Shown here piece after piece: positions 49,398-58,425 of a DNA stretch of 64,000 nt. The notes under the pieces are model-generated. The model was not told where the DNA came from. It made no database searches and worked only from the letters and a program-made list of their open reading frames with translations. Source of the DNA: Rhodococcus qingshengii JCM 15477 (lineage in GTDB: Bacteria > Actinomycetota > Actinomycetes > Mycobacteriales > Mycobacteriaceae); the NCBI RefSeq assembly GCF_023221595.1, contig NZ_CP096563.1, forward strand, positions 310,001 to 374,000, given 5' to 3'. The position numbers and the translations under genes were made by a program. Within the stretch, counting starts at the first letter, position 1, and each line of letters begins with the position of its first letter.

Positions 49398-50576
49398 GTG
49401 CCTTCAATTGCCTCCTCGCTGTTCTGGATTGCGCTGATCGCGGCCATCGCGCCGATAGTCGCGGGCCTGATCCCGCGTCGACTGGTTCCCGAAGTGGTGT
49501 TGCTACTGGTCGCGGGCGCAGTGGTCGGGCCGTTCGCCCTCAACATCGCAGCTGACAGCGAAGCGATCGGCATCCTGCGCGAACTCGGCCTCGGCATGCT
49601 GTTCCTGCTCGCCGGCTACGAGATCGACCGACAGGAACTCAGTGGGCGCGGCGGACGTCGAGCGCTCTACACGTGGCTGTTCTGCCTCGCGCTGGCGTTC
49701 ACGGTGGTCGCGCTGCTTGGCATGAGGAACGTGATCTCCGCCGAAGCCGCTGTTGCCATCGCGATGACGTCGACCGCTCTGGGCACGCTGCTGCCGATCC
49801 TCAAGGACAACAAACTCCTCGACACACGCTTGGGTAAGACCGTCCTCAACCACGGGGCCGTCGGCGAGCTCGGGCCGGTCGTCGCGATGGCGGTGCTGCT
49901 GAGTGCCCGTGGTGCCGTGCTGTCGCTGATCGTTCTTGCCGTCTTCGCCTTGATCGCTGTCATCGTTGCGGTGCTGCCCGGCAAGCTGATTCACGAAGGC
50001 TCGTGGACACATCGCCTGGTGCGGGCAGGGGCGGACACGACGGCGCAGACGACGGTCCGCCTCACCGTTCTGTTGTTGGTCAGCCTCGGAGTGCTGTCGG
50101 CTGTGTTCTCACTCGACGTCATTCTCGGTGCATTTGCGGCCGGCTTCATCCTGCGGCGATTGATGCCAGAGGGCGACGAGCGCCTCGAGATCAAGCTCGA
50201 CGGGATCGCCTTCGGGTTCCTCATCCCGATTTTCTTCATCACTTCAGGCATGGCGATCGACGTCTCGGCGGTCGCCGCCAGTCCCGGCATACTGATTGCG
50301 TTTTTGATCCTGATCGTTGTAGTCCGCGGCGTGCCGGTGTTCTTCGTGACCAAGTTCGAGAAGGTCGAACCACCCTTCACCACGCGCGAAAGTGCGCAAG
50401 TCGCGTTGTACGGGGCTACCGGCCTGCCCATGATCGTGGCGGTCACGGGCGCGGCCGTCGACGCGCATCAGATGTCCTCGGACAACGCGTCGATTCTTGT
50501 CGCGGCCGGGGCGATCACGGTTCTGCTGTTGCCGATGATTGCCACTCTGTTGACGAAAAAGGAGAAAGTGTCCTGA
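49398..50576 (+). CDS. CPA2-family cation/proton antiporter (KefB/NapA-like)
   Basis: 392 aa with about 12 membrane helices. Motifs are PEVVLLLVAGAVVGPFAL, ILRELGLGMLFLLAGYEID, AMTSTALGTLLPILKDN and LNHGAVGELGPVVAMAVLL, where the ion-binding acid lies. SLDVILGAFAAGFIL and FFITSGMAIDV follow. No C-terminal RCK/TrkA domain is present. GTG 49398 is the only start that keeps the first helix. Ends one base before the stop of the convergent hydrolase gene. Confidence 0.88.
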   Translation: MPSIASSLFWIALIAAIAPIVAGLIPRRLVPEVVLLLVAGAVVGPFALNIAADSEAIGILRELGLGMLFLLAGYEIDRQELSGRGGRRALYTWLFCLALAFTVVALLGMRNVISAEAAVAIAMTSTALGTLLPILKDNKLLDTRLGKTVLNHGAVGELGPVVAMAVLLSARGAVLSLIVLAVFALIAVIVAVLPGKLIHEGSWTHRLVRAGADTTAQTTVRLTVLLLVSLGVLSAVFSLDVILGAFAAGFILRRLMPEGDERLEIKLDGIAFGFLIPIFFITSGMAIDVSAVAASPGILIAFLILIVVVRGVPVFFVTKFEKVEPPFTTRESAQVALYGATGLPMIVAVTGAAVDAHQMSSDNASILVAAGAITVLLLPMIATLLTKKEKVS

Positions 50577-50577
50577 T

Positions 50578-51828
50578 TCAGAGATCCAACTGCTCGTCGA
50601 GCCAGTCGAACATCCGCTGATCAGTCAGACGCCTCGCCATGGGCTGGCAGTGGAAGTTCGCGCCCTCGGCAGCGGTGAAGGGAACCACCGTCGTCGGTCC
50701 GCCGGCGAGGGCGGCAAGCCGCTTGGATTGACCAGGCCAGAATTGCTCGTCTTCCGGATCGGTGATGAGCAGGGGAGTGGAGATCGAGCCGGCGACGTCT
50801 TCGAGGTGGTACTTCCGAACCTCGGCGAGAGTGTTGTAGTAGCCGTCGGCGAGGTACGGACGCGCTCGGAAACGCCAGATCCGGGCGCTGTCCTTCGAGA
50901 ATTTCATCCCCAGCCCTATCGCCATGTCGCGGTCGAAGGCCTCCGACTTCCCCTCGTCGAGTAGCTTCTGCATGTTCTTGGGGATATGGGCGAGCCACGA
51001 CGCGGCCACGTCCACGACCCCCGGATCGGCGATCGCTGCCGCGATCCGATGCTCGAACGCCAACGACTGCGGCACCCAGTACCCGCCCTGACTGATCCCG
51101 TACATCGCCAGCTTCGACGCATCGACGTCCGGCCGGTCCACGAGATAGTCGACGACGGGCGTGATGACGGCTTCCCAGTCGTGACGGAACGGGATGTTGC
51201 GCTCGAAGAGCATCGACTGCTGACCGGGACCGTCGAACATCAACACGTTGTAGCCCCGCTCGAGCGCCCCGGCACCGCCGCTGCCCCACAGCCCGCTGAT
51301 CGGGCCGTCGCTACCGTTCACCATGATCAACGTCGGCCGTCGCACGTCGCCGGTCGGCCGGAAGAAGTATCCGGGCAGGTAGGTGTCCTCGTAAGGGATC
51401 CGGACGCGTTCGACGGGCCGGGAGGTGGTGTCGACGAAGCGGTCCCACGCCTGTCGGTGACGTTTGAAAGTGGGGACCAGAACCGAATCGTCGCTGAGAC
51501 CGTCGACGGCGTTGATCGCCACACCGAAGTACGACGCCGCCCGCAGGTACGCGTTGGACGCGCTTCGCGAATGCCCGGCCTCGGCTGCCTCTACGGCCTG
51601 CCCGAATACCCGTGTACCGAGGTCGAACCAGGCCTCGTACCAGCCTTCGAGGTCCTTCTCGCCGACGTGAGCGATGGCCGAGAGCACTTCGCCGGTGTCT
51701 GCCGCGCCGAAGGTGGCTTGCCCGAGAACGACTCGTAGCTCGAAGTCGAAGGATTCGTTGCGATAGAAACCAGCAGTGAACGCCTGGTGCGGATGGGCGA
51801 AGAACGACGACGCGAGAGACATGGGCAC
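50578..51828 (-). CDS. Alpha/beta hydrolase, dihydropseudooxynicotine-hydrolase-like family
   Basis: 416 aa. An N-terminal helical cap region (DLEGWYEAWFDLGTRVF, SASNAYLRAASYFGVAIN) precedes the hydrolase core RVRIPYEDTYLPGYFFRP, LIMVNGSDG, GYNVLMFDGPGQ, nucleophile GISQGGYW, and TDPEDEQFWPGQS. A final FHCQPMA supplies the probable His. This layout is that of FrsA/YqiA-like C-C or ester hydrolases such as 2,6-dihydropseudooxynicotine hydrolase. The substrate is unknown. ATG 51828 or 51822 starts the protein. Confidence 0.8.
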   Translation of the reverse strand: MPMSLASSFFAHPHQAFTAGFYRNESFDFELRVVLGQATFGAADTGEVLSAIAHVGEKDLEGWYEAWFDLGTRVFGQAVEAAEAGHSRSASNAYLRAASYFGVAINAVDGLSDDSVLVPTFKRHRQAWDRFVDTTSRPVERVRIPYEDTYLPGYFFRPTGDVRRPTLIMVNGSDGPISGLWGSGGAGALERGYNVLMFDGPGQQSMLFERNIPFRHDWEAVITPVVDYLVDRPDVDASKLAMYGISQGGYWVPQSLAFEHRIAAAIADPGVVDVAASWLAHIPKNMQKLLDEGKSEAFDRDMAIGLGMKFSKDSARIWRFRARPYLADGYYNTLAEVRKYHLEDVAGSISTPLLITDPEDEQFWPGQSKRLAALAGGPTTVVPFTAAEGANFHCQPMARRLTDQRMFDWLDEQLDL

Positions 51829-51901
51829 ACCTTCGCTAGTTCGGGGCAGCCATTTTCAGTTGTAGTTCCAGGATCGCCCGAATCGCTTGCCGGAAAACCT
51901 G

Positions 51902-52591
51902 TCAGCGCGGCGACGCCGGGAGCCCGGTGGATGGCGGCCTCGACATCGCAAATGCCAGGGTGCACAACCACAACGACATTCCCAGCACCTGCGCACGTTG
52001 AGCGATACCCAGTCCGAGATTACCGCCGCCGGAGACTTCGATGCTGTTGGTCGTCAACATCCACACCGTCGCAAGGGAAGTCAGGATCAGAATGGTCAGA
52101 CCCGTCGTCCGCAAAGAAGGGTGCTCGCGATACCTGAATGCTCCCACGGTGAATGCGATCATCGCGGTGAAGATCGCGAAGACCGCCACGCTGCTCGTCA
52201 ACGCGTGAACATGGTGGAGCTGCGGAAGTAGACCGTCGGGTGCGCTCGACGGGCAACCCTCGCCCGAGCATTCGAGGGGGAACGACGCGTCGGCGATGGT
52301 CGCGATGCCGAACACTGCCAGCGCAATCCAGCCCGTGACGTAGAGCCTTCGCCGGGGCGTGATCAGCAGGCCCAGCGCTCCGGAGATCAACATCAAGATT
52401 GCGGACAGGACATCGGCGTTACCGAAGACATCGCGGTATTTCTGGTTCTCGGCATCGAGTTCGCTGAGGAACGATGTCACCGGGTCGAGGCCGGTGTCCA
52501 GGAAGAATTCGAGAATCCACGACGAGTAGACGATTCCGCCCAGAGCCAGTGCAGCCACCAAACCCCACCGCGCAACGTTGCGTTCCTTCAC
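51902..52591 (-). CDS. DUF998 integral membrane protein
   Basis: 229 aa with about six membrane helices and the DUF998 pattern FLSELDAENQKYRDVFGNADVLSAILMLISG, then ATIADASFPLECSGEGCP and LHHVHALTSSVAVFA. The conserved acids and His face the membrane surface. Function unknown. It is transcribed after the Vsr gene (10 bases gap) but is probably not part of that system. Confidence 0.85.
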   Translation of the reverse strand: MKERNVARWGLVAALALGGIVYSSWILEFFLDTGLDPVTSFLSELDAENQKYRDVFGNADVLSAILMLISGALGLLITPRRRLYVTGWIALAVFGIATIADASFPLECSGEGCPSSAPDGLLPQLHHVHALTSSVAVFAIFTAMIAFTVGAFRYREHPSLRTTGLTILILTSLATVWMLTTNSIEVSGGGNLGLGIAQRAQVLGMSLWLCTLAFAMSRPPSTGLPASPR

Positions 52592-52601
52592 GAAATCGAG
52601 C

Positions 52602-53009
52602 TTACGGACCGAGCAGGGCTTTCTGGACGCGTTCGGCCGCTACCAGCGGATCTTCGTGCTCCCAGATGCGGATGACGGTCCAACCCTGCTCTGCCAGACG
52701 TGCATCGGTGTCGCGGTCTCGAACCACGTTGGCGGCCAACTTGTCCGTCCACCACTGCGCGTTGTTCTTGGGAAACGTCGCATGCTGCGGGCAGCTGTGC
52801 CAGAAGCATCCGTCCACGAACACCGCGACTTTGCGGCGTGGAAATACCAGATCGGCCCGTCGGCGAACACCTTTGACAGGCGCCCGATCCACGAAGTACC
52901 GGAGTCCGCGTCGATGCAGCTCGCGTCGAAGTGCGATTTCGGGTTTGGTGTCGCGCCGACGCTGAGCGCTCATCCGAGCGCTGGTGGCAGGATCCGTCGC
53001 AGGCACCGT
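52602..53009 (-). CDS. vsr: Very-short-patch-repair endonuclease Vsr
   Basis: Vsr nicks T:G mismatches made by deamination of 5-methylcytosine and protects methylated sites from mutation. The 135-aa protein starts at GTG 53009 (GAGGGA upstream) with DPATSARMSAQRRRDTKPE, then the catalytic Asp52 in ADLVFPRRKVAVFVDGCFWHSCPQH and NAQWWTDKLAANVVRDRDT. It ends with GWTVIRIWEHED. Longer starts run into the restriction gene. It is 7 bases after that gene and completes a methylase-nuclease-Vsr cluster. Confidence 0.93.
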   Translation of the reverse strand, partial: TVPATDPATSARMSAQRRRDTKPEIALRRELHRRGLRYFVDRAPVKGVRRRADLVFPRRKVAVFVDGCFWHSCPQHATFPKNNAQWWTDKLAANVVRDRDTDARLAEQGWTVIRIWEHEDPLVAAERVQKALLGP

Positions 53010-53016
53010 GGTTCCC

Positions 53017-53877
53017 TCAGCCGTCGGAATCTTCGCTGTCTTCGGGATCGGACCAGGTGGGCGCAAACCTGTTGCGACGCTCCACTTCACCGTGCACGAC
53101 GGTCACGAAGTCGGTGAACGAGAGAGTCTGGCTCTCGGTGGGGCGGCCGTTGCGCGGCGGTGGTTCGTCGACGTCGAAGAACCGGACTGCACCATCGGGT
53201 TCGTAGAGTCCGATGTAGACCTTCTCGAAGAGGTCGTAGCGCGTGTCTTCGGCGCCGAGATCCACCCAGGCCTTTCCCGGAACGCCGACCACCGCGCGCT
53301 TGCCCCGACCCGAGCGCTTCGAGAGCGTCGTGACGTGGTGTGCAAAAGAGGATTTGCCGGTATCGCTGGTCTTGGTCGGGTCGCCGTCGTCGCAGGTGGC
53401 GTACGGCTCGAACATGACGGCGACCAACACGCTGTACGGCTGACGCTGATGCAGAACCATTGCCTCGCCACGCAATTCGTGGTCGTTGCGGACGATGTTC
53501 TTGGTCCACCGTCCCAGCTTGCCGCTGCGGGGACTGTAGTCCTGGAAGTTGTACGTCTTGATGGAGACGCAGAGGATCAGGCCGAGAGTGGGGTCGAGTG
53601 CCTTGACGTCCAAGCGCTTTCGGCCCTTGGCGACATCGACTGTTGCCTCCTGGCCTTCTCCGGACGCCGTCGGGGTGATGTTGGGATACAGCGGACGCAG
53701 AGCGTCGGCCACCGTCTGTGCCAGTTGATTGGACAGTCGCTGGGCGTAGTTCTTCTTCTCGCCGCGATCGGCGTCGGCCGGGGGCTTGTCGCCCGCGAGT
53801 TGCAGTGCACTCCACAGTGGTTCGTGTTCCGGCTCGGAAAACAGCGTTTCAGGTTCGGGGAACAGCGAGTCCGTCAT
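53017..53877 (-). CDS. Probable type II restriction endonuclease
   Basis: 286 aa. I do not recognise a named enzyme, but the text GRKRLDVKALDPTLGLILCVSIKTYNF fits a PD-(D/E)XK active site with SIK as the third element. The protein lies between a cytosine methylase and Vsr, its ATG overlapping the methylase stop (ATGA). An N-terminal SEPEHEPLWSALQ and a NYAQRLSNQLAQTVADALR helix precede it. Recognition sequence unknown. Because start and stop couple to the partner genes, loss by shuffling is unlikely. Confidence 0.78.
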   Translation of the reverse strand: MTDSLFPEPETLFSEPEHEPLWSALQLAGDKPPADADRGEKKNYAQRLSNQLAQTVADALRPLYPNITPTASGEGQEATVDVAKGRKRLDVKALDPTLGLILCVSIKTYNFQDYSPRSGKLGRWTKNIVRNDHELRGEAMVLHQRQPYSVLVAVMFEPYATCDDGDPTKTSDTGKSSFAHHVTTLSKRSGRGKRAVVGVPGKAWVDLGAEDTRYDLFEKVYIGLYEPDGAVRFFDVDEPPPRNGRPTESQTLSFTDFVTVVHGEVERRNRFAPTWSDPEDSEDSDG

Positions 53878-55037
53878 GCTGCGGCCTCGGGGTATCCGCC
53901 CATCCGCTCGAGATGGCTTTCGACGTCCTCGATGAAACCGGGGATGAACCGAAGATTACCCATGCGTGCGCGCTTGAGGAAGCCGGCGGTGGCCCGAGCC
54001 GACAGCAACCGCGTGTCTTCGAGGAAGCCGCTCAGATCCTCGTAGTCGTACTGGACCGGCCAGGTCGAGGTATGGACGCGGAAGGCCTGGCGGTTACGGC
54101 CCCAGGCCGCACTCGGCCAGGCGTCGCCCGGTTCGAGTGGCGTCTCGCCCGCGGCGTCGTATTCGATGGGATCGCTCAACCGGCCACCGACCCACGACGC
54201 CATCCGCACGCTCACGGCATTGCCGACGAGCTTCCAGCGATGGCTGTGGCGTAGGCCGGGAACCTCGACGGACGGCAGCGTCCAGTCGGGATCGAAACCC
54301 TGCAGTCGCTCGGCATCGACTAGACCGGGAGTGACGATCTCACCTGACGGCAACCGGACTGCCGGCTGACTGGGGATGCCGACGGACGAGCCGCCCTTGA
54401 GCGTCGGCACGGCATTGACGGCCCATCCGAGACCGCGAGTGCCTTCCGTCCAGTAGAAGCCGCAGGGGTAGTCCGCGGGATCGCCACCCAGGCGCTCGCC
54501 GGCGTCCTGGCCGAACAGGATTTCGCGAGGATCATCTGTGCGCGAGGCAAGCATGATGACTCGCTGGCGACGCTGGGGGAGTCCGAAGGCGCGGGCGTCG
54601 ACCACCCGGTACGCCCAGGTGTATCCGAGGTCTTCGAGGGCGTCGGTGATGTGCCGCATGGCGGCGCCCTTGCCGAGCTGGAGCATGAACGGAACGTTCT
54701 CGATCAACAGCCAGCGCGGGCCCTTCTTACGCTTGACCAGACGGAACACCTCGTCCACCAGGCCTGAGCGTGCGCCGGTGATGCCTGCCGTTTTGCCGGC
54801 CTGAGAGAGGTCCTGGCAGGGGAAACCGGCGGCCACCAATTCGATGTCACTGGGCAGCGCGCGAAGTTTGGTGACGTCACCGTGCAACGGCACGTCGGCG
54901 AAACGCGAACGGAGAACTGCCTGCGCGCCCGGATCGATTTCACACAGCAGTTCGGTGTTCCACCCATGTTCCGAGAGCCCCAACTCGAGACCACCGATAC
55001 CGGCAAACAAACCCACCATGCTCCGCGACGACGTCAC
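53874..55037 (-). CDS. DNA (cytosine-5-)-methyltransferase
   Basis: 387 aa from GTG 55037, which follows GAGGAAGGG; a GTG at 55091 would add 18 residues without a clear site. C5-methylase motifs in order: I FAGIGG (11-16), IV GFPCQDLS with catalytic Cys74, VI IENV, VIII QRRQRVIML, a target-recognition region, and IX-X ERLQGFDPDW with LVGNAVSV. It methylates cytosine in the site cut by the adjacent nuclease. The C-terminal 100 residues beyond motif X are unusual and may aid recognition. Confidence 0.92.
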   Translation of the reverse strand: MTSSRSMVGLFAGIGGLELGLSEHGWNTELLCEIDPGAQAVLRSRFADVPLHGDVTKLRALPSDIELVAAGFPCQDLSQAGKTAGITGARSGLVDEVFRLVKRKKGPRWLLIENVPFMLQLGKGAAMRHITDALEDLGYTWAYRVVDARAFGLPQRRQRVIMLASRTDDPREILFGQDAGERLGGDPADYPCGFYWTEGTRGLGWAVNAVPTLKGGSSVGIPSQPAVRLPSGEIVTPGLVDAERLQGFDPDWTLPSVEVPGLRHSHRWKLVGNAVSVRMASWVGGRLSDPIEYDAAGETPLEPGDAWPSAAWGRNRQAFRVHTSTWPVQYDYEDLSGFLEDTRLLSARATAGFLKRARMGNLRFIPGFIEDVESHLERMGGYPEAAA

Positions 55038-55257
55038 AGCACCCTTCCTCACGAACCGACCTAGAAGCACGGTACTCGAGAACTCCGACACCGTTTGCCA
55101 ACTATTCGGTCCGCGGCGTGCTCCTTACGGAAGAACCGTTGTGAAACGGCTTACATCGAGATCTTCGGGGCCGATCGAAGTCCCTAAAAGGTCCCTGATC
55201 GAAGCAATAACCCGAACCAGCGGTGCTCCGTGCCCGTTCGTCCATTACCGTGGTCGG

Positions 55258-55845
55258 GTGAGCATCCAACCTTCCGGTGACGCGTCCTGGCCCGCGGTAT
55301 TGACCTGGCAGGCCCACAACGCTCCTCGTATGGAGTCTGTTCGTGTGCAGCTGAACGGAAATCGCATCAAGGCTTCCGGCCGGATCATCGGTGGAGCCTG
55401 CAGTGAGCACCCGGCATTCAGCGCGTCGTACGACCTGGTCACCGACGAGGCCGGCATCACCCGCCGGTTGTCCGTGCGGACCGCCCTGGCCGCCGGTGAG
55501 CGTCAGATGTCGATCAGCCGGGACGAAGAAGGCACCTGGATGGTCGAGAACGGCGCCAGTCACCAGCGCTCTGCGTTCGATGGCGCACTCGATGTCGACG
55601 TGATCCTCAGCCCGTTCTTCAACACGCTGCCCATCCGCCGCGTCGGCTTGCAGAACGACATCGAAGACGCCGAGGTCCCGGTCGTCTACGTCAATCTCCT
55701 CGACCTGCGCGTCGAGGGTGCGACCATCACCTACAGCTCCGGCGCCGACGGAATCAGTGTGCTGTCCCCGGTGTCCAGCTCGACGTTGTCCGTCGATACC
55801 GAAGGCTTTGTCCTCGACTACCCGGGTCTGGCAACTCGTATCTAG
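55258..55845 (+). CDS. Putative glycolipid-binding (DUF1089) family protein
   Basis: 195 aa from GTG 55258. Core text LTWQAHNAPRMESVRVQLNGNRIKASGRIIGG, then AFSASYDLVTDEAGITRRLSVRTALAAGERQMSISRDEEGTWMV and a PFFNTLPIRRVGL segment are those of the putative glycolipid-binding family. Its members occur near envelope genes in mycolate actinobacteria. Soluble, no signal peptide. Divergent from the methylase gene. Function not established. Confidence 0.8.
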   Translation: MSIQPSGDASWPAVLTWQAHNAPRMESVRVQLNGNRIKASGRIIGGACSEHPAFSASYDLVTDEAGITRRLSVRTALAAGERQMSISRDEEGTWMVENGASHQRSAFDGALDVDVILSPFFNTLPIRRVGLQNDIEDAEVPVVYVNLLDLRVEGATITYSSGADGISVLSPVSSSTLSVDTEGFVLDYPGLATRI

Positions 55846-55871
55846 GTTTCGTATCTCTAGGTTGCGTAGTT

Positions 55872-56846
55872 CTAGGTTGCGGATCGCCGGATGACGCCGC
55901 CGCGTCGACCGGCGTCTCGCATCCGGTTGATCCAGTCGGGTTCTCCGGCCTGAACGTCTTCGATGTCCCACCGCTCGTGCGACTCGTAGGCGCCGCGCGC
56001 CGCGAACCCTGCGTCCACCAATCGTGCCGTCGAGCCGTTGTCGAGCAGATCGGTACGTGCACCCTGCAAAAGGTCGAGCGCCTCGTCCAGCGCGACCAGC
56101 AGGGCGTCGCGGTTGCCCTCGCACATCGCCCGCACCAGGCCAGGAGCGCTCCCGGCTACGCGGGTGCCGTCGCGAAATGATCCGGCAGCCAGCCCGAGAG
56201 CCAGTTCGCCGCCGGCAGCTCCGGTGATCGCAAGCGTTTCCGCGAGCAGGTGAGGCAGATGCGAGATTCGCGCGACTGCTCGATCGTGCTCGAGGGATTC
56301 GGCCGGCACTACCACCGAGCCGCAGTCGAGCGCGAGGTCGGCGACCTGCGACCACACATCTGCGTCGACGCCGTTGTCGGTGGCAACAACCCATACCGCG
56401 TCGACGAACAGATCGGCATCCCCGACCGCCCAACCCGAAGCTGACGTCCCCGCCATCGGATGACCGCCCACGAACTTGGCGCTCAAGCCCGCTCGTTCGA
56501 CCGCGGCCTTCACTTCACCCTTGACGCTGACGACGTCCGTGATCGGATTGTCGGGCGCATGCGCGGCGATTGCCTCCAAGGTGGCGTCGACGGCAGGCAT
56601 CGGCACGGCGATCACAATGATCGCGCCGCTTTCGTTTGCTCTCTGCAGCACTGAAACCAGATCGGTGTCGGCGTCGAAACCGTCGGCTCGGGCCGCGTCG
56701 GCGGACTCGCTGGAACGGTTGTAACCCCACGCCTGGCGGCCGGATCGGACGGCGGCGCGAAGTAGCGAACCGCCGATCAATCCGAGGCCGAGAACGCAGA
56801 CTGGTGGGGCGGAATCGATCGCAGACACGAGTTCAGGTTGGCACAT
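55872..56846 (-). CDS. tyrA: Prephenate dehydrogenase
   Basis: 324 aa. The NAD motif GLGLIGGSLL (20-29) is followed by WGYNRSSESADAARADGF, VIAVPMPAVDATL, DVVSVKGEV and GGHPMAGTSASGW. ISHLPHLLAETLA and AGSFRDGTRVAGS complete the TyrA core. It converts prephenate to 4-hydroxyphenylpyruvate, which the Pat-like aminotransferase at 40.5 kb can turn to tyrosine. ATG 56846 is chosen because longer frames run through the divergent neighbour. No ACT domain is visible. Confidence 0.92.
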   Translation of the reverse strand: MCQPELVSAIDSAPPVCVLGLGLIGGSLLRAAVRSGRQAWGYNRSSESADAARADGFDADTDLVSVLQRANESGAIIVIAVPMPAVDATLEAIAAHAPDNPITDVVSVKGEVKAAVERAGLSAKFVGGHPMAGTSASGWAVGDADLFVDAVWVVATDNGVDADVWSQVADLALDCGSVVVPAESLEHDRAVARISHLPHLLAETLAITGAAGGELALGLAAGSFRDGTRVAGSAPGLVRAMCEGNRDALLVALDEALDLLQGARTDLLDNGSTARLVDAGFAARGAYESHERWDIEDVQAGEPDWINRMRDAGRRGGVIRRSAT

Positions 56847-56894
56847 CGATGCTCGGACTTCACTCACTGGCACCAGGCGGGCTACCGTTGCGCC

Positions 56895-57434
56895 ATGGGT
56901 GCACAGCGCGCGGGTAACAAGAGCGCCTCTTCGAACCAGTCGGAGGAGCTTGAAGGCTTCGGTGTCGCGGTGGTCCGTGAAGAGGGGCGTTGGACGGTCA
57001 AGGCACTGACGCCCGACGCGTTGACCTCGCTCTCGGCCGCCGAAACGCAGCTGCGTGAGCTGCGAAGTTCGGGTGCCGTCTTCGGTCTTCTCGACGTCGA
57101 CGACGAGTTCTTCATCGTGTTGCGTCCGGCGCCGTCGGGCACGCAGTTGCTGATTTCCGACGCGACCGCCGCCATCGACTACGACATCGCAGCCGATGTC
57201 CTCGACGCCTTGCACATCGAGATCCCCGACATCGACCCGGACGACCTCGACGATGTCGAACCCTGGGAAGAGGGCGATCTGTCCGTGCTGGCCGATCTGG
57301 GCCTGCCGGAACCCGTGCTCGCCGTCATCGCGGCCGAGACCGATCTCTATCCGGACGAGCAGTTGGGGATGATCGCGCAGCGACTCGGGTTCGCATCCGA
57401 GTTCGGCGCAGCGCTCGACAAGCTCCCGCGCTAG
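56895..57434 (+). CDS. tRNA adenosine deaminase-associated protein
   Basis: 179 aa, acidic. The text GFGVAVVREEGRWTVKAL, ELRSSGAVFGLLDVDDEFFIVLRP and DAIDYDIAADVLDAL-like AAIDYDIAADVLD identify the actinobacterial protein that always precedes tadA. Its C-terminal PDEQLGMIAQRLGFASEFGAALDKL is also conserved. It ends on the base before the tadA ATG, so the two are co-translated. It is thought to assist TadA; no biochemical role is established. Confidence 0.87.
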   Translation: MGAQRAGNKSASSNQSEELEGFGVAVVREEGRWTVKALTPDALTSLSAAETQLRELRSSGAVFGLLDVDDEFFIVLRPAPSGTQLLISDATAAIDYDIAADVLDALHIEIPDIDPDDLDDVEPWEEGDLSVLADLGLPEPVLAVIAAETDLYPDEQLGMIAQRLGFASEFGAALDKLPR

Positions 57435-57896
57435 ATGACTCTCGCTGACGATCAGCGCATGATCCGTGCGGCCATCGTGGCCGCACGTTCCGCCTCCGAC
57501 GCAGACGTCCCGGTCGGGGCAGTGGTGTTCGACGCAGACGGCGTCGAAGTTGCTCGGGCCTCCAATGCCAGGGAAGCGTCGTCCGATCCGACCGCGCACG
57601 CCGAAATCCTCGCGTTGCGTGCTGCCGCAAAAACCTACGGTGACGGCTGGCGCCTGGAAGGTGCGACGCTTGCCGTGACCCTCGAGCCATGCACGATGTG
57701 TGCGGGCGCTCTGGTCCTCGCCCGGGTTTCTCGGGTCGTTTTCGGGGCGTGGGAGCCGAAAACCGGAGCCGTCGGATCATTATGGGACGTAGTTCGAGAT
57801 AAAAGATTGACCTATCGGCCGCAGGTGCGCGGCGGCGTCCTCGAGGACGAATGCGCTGGGCTTTTGGAAGATTTCTTCCGCGAGCAGCGGGCCTGA
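57435..57896 (+). CDS. tadA: tRNA-specific adenosine deaminase
   Basis: 153 aa with the zinc deaminase signature HAE (His55, Glu57 in DPTAHAEIL) and PCTMC (Cys86, Cys89). VPVGAVVFDADG and SRVVFGAWEPKTGAVGSLWDVVRD follow. It converts wobble A34 to inosine in tRNA-Arg(ACG), encoded at 42.6 kb. It begins immediately after the partner gene stop. Confidence 0.95.
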   Translation: MTLADDQRMIRAAIVAARSASDADVPVGAVVFDADGVEVARASNAREASSDPTAHAEILALRAAAKTYGDGWRLEGATLAVTLEPCTMCAGALVLARVSRVVFGAWEPKTGAVGSLWDVVRDKRLTYRPQVRGGVLEDECAGLLEDFFREQRA

Positions 57897-58034
57897 ATTC
57901 GGTATTCCCCATCGAGAGTGATCGCACACTCGGGTAGCCGGATCCATCAATCGAGGGCATGGTGGAGGCAGATGCCGTCAGGGCATCGGCGGATCGTCGG
58001 AAGGCGATTCGTTCGCGTTCACAGAGGAGTACTC

Positions 58035-58226
58035 ATGGGAATCGCAGACAAGGCTCAGAACAAGGCCGAAGACCTCGGGGGCAAGGCCAAGGAAGCTGCT
58101 GGCAGCGCTACCGGTGACCGGGACCTCGAAAACGAAGGCAAGGGCGACCAGGTGAAATCGGCCGTCAAGGATGCAGGCGAGAAGGTCAAGGACGCCGCTT
58201 CCAGCATCAAGGACAAGCTCACGTAA
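58035..58226 (+). CDS. CsbD-family stress protein
   Basis: 63 aa, highly charged: MGIADKAQNKAEDLGGKAKEAAG, then VKDAGEKVKDAASSIKDKL. This is the CsbD-like helical, hydrophilic type induced by general stress in many bacteria. CAGAGGAG precedes the ATG at ideal distance. The function is unknown; low structure in solution is usual. Confidence 0.92.
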   Translation: MGIADKAQNKAEDLGGKAKEAAGSATGDRDLENEGKGDQVKSAVKDAGEKVKDAASSIKDKLT

Positions 58227-58282
58227 TACCGCTCCACCTGGCGATTTCAGCCACGGGCACTCCATCCGGTAAAGTCACCAAC

Positions 58283-58373
58283 GGTGGCGTGTCCGAGCGG
58301 CCTAAGGAGCACGCCTCGAAAGCGTGTGACGGGTAACCCCCGTCCGAGGGTTCAAATCCCTCCGCCACCGCCA
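58283..58373 (+). tRNA. tRNA-Ser (CGA)
   Basis: Acceptor GGTGGCG pairs with CGCCACC, then G and CCA. The anticodon arm CACGC-CTCGAAA-GCGTG gives CGA. A long variable arm and the TTCAAAT T-loop confirm a class II serine tRNA. Its T-arm start is identical to the orphan fragment at 1919. Confidence 0.97.
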
Positions 58374-58411
58374 AAGCTCCCCACCTGTTCACGCAGGTGG
58401 GGAGCTTTTTT
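58374..58411 (+). terminator. Rho-independent terminator after tRNA-Ser(CGA)
   Basis: AAGCTCCCCACCTG pairs with CAGGTGGGGAGCTT over a 6-base loop, followed by TTTT. One of the strongest terminators in the window. Confidence 0.92.
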
Positions 58412-58425
58412 GTGCTTGGTGGCGC

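Noticed and set aside
55038..55091. 18-residue longer start for the cytosine methylase
   Set aside because: GTG 55091 has no ribosome site, while GTG 55037 has GAGGAAGGG; methylases usually begin close to the FAGIGG motif.
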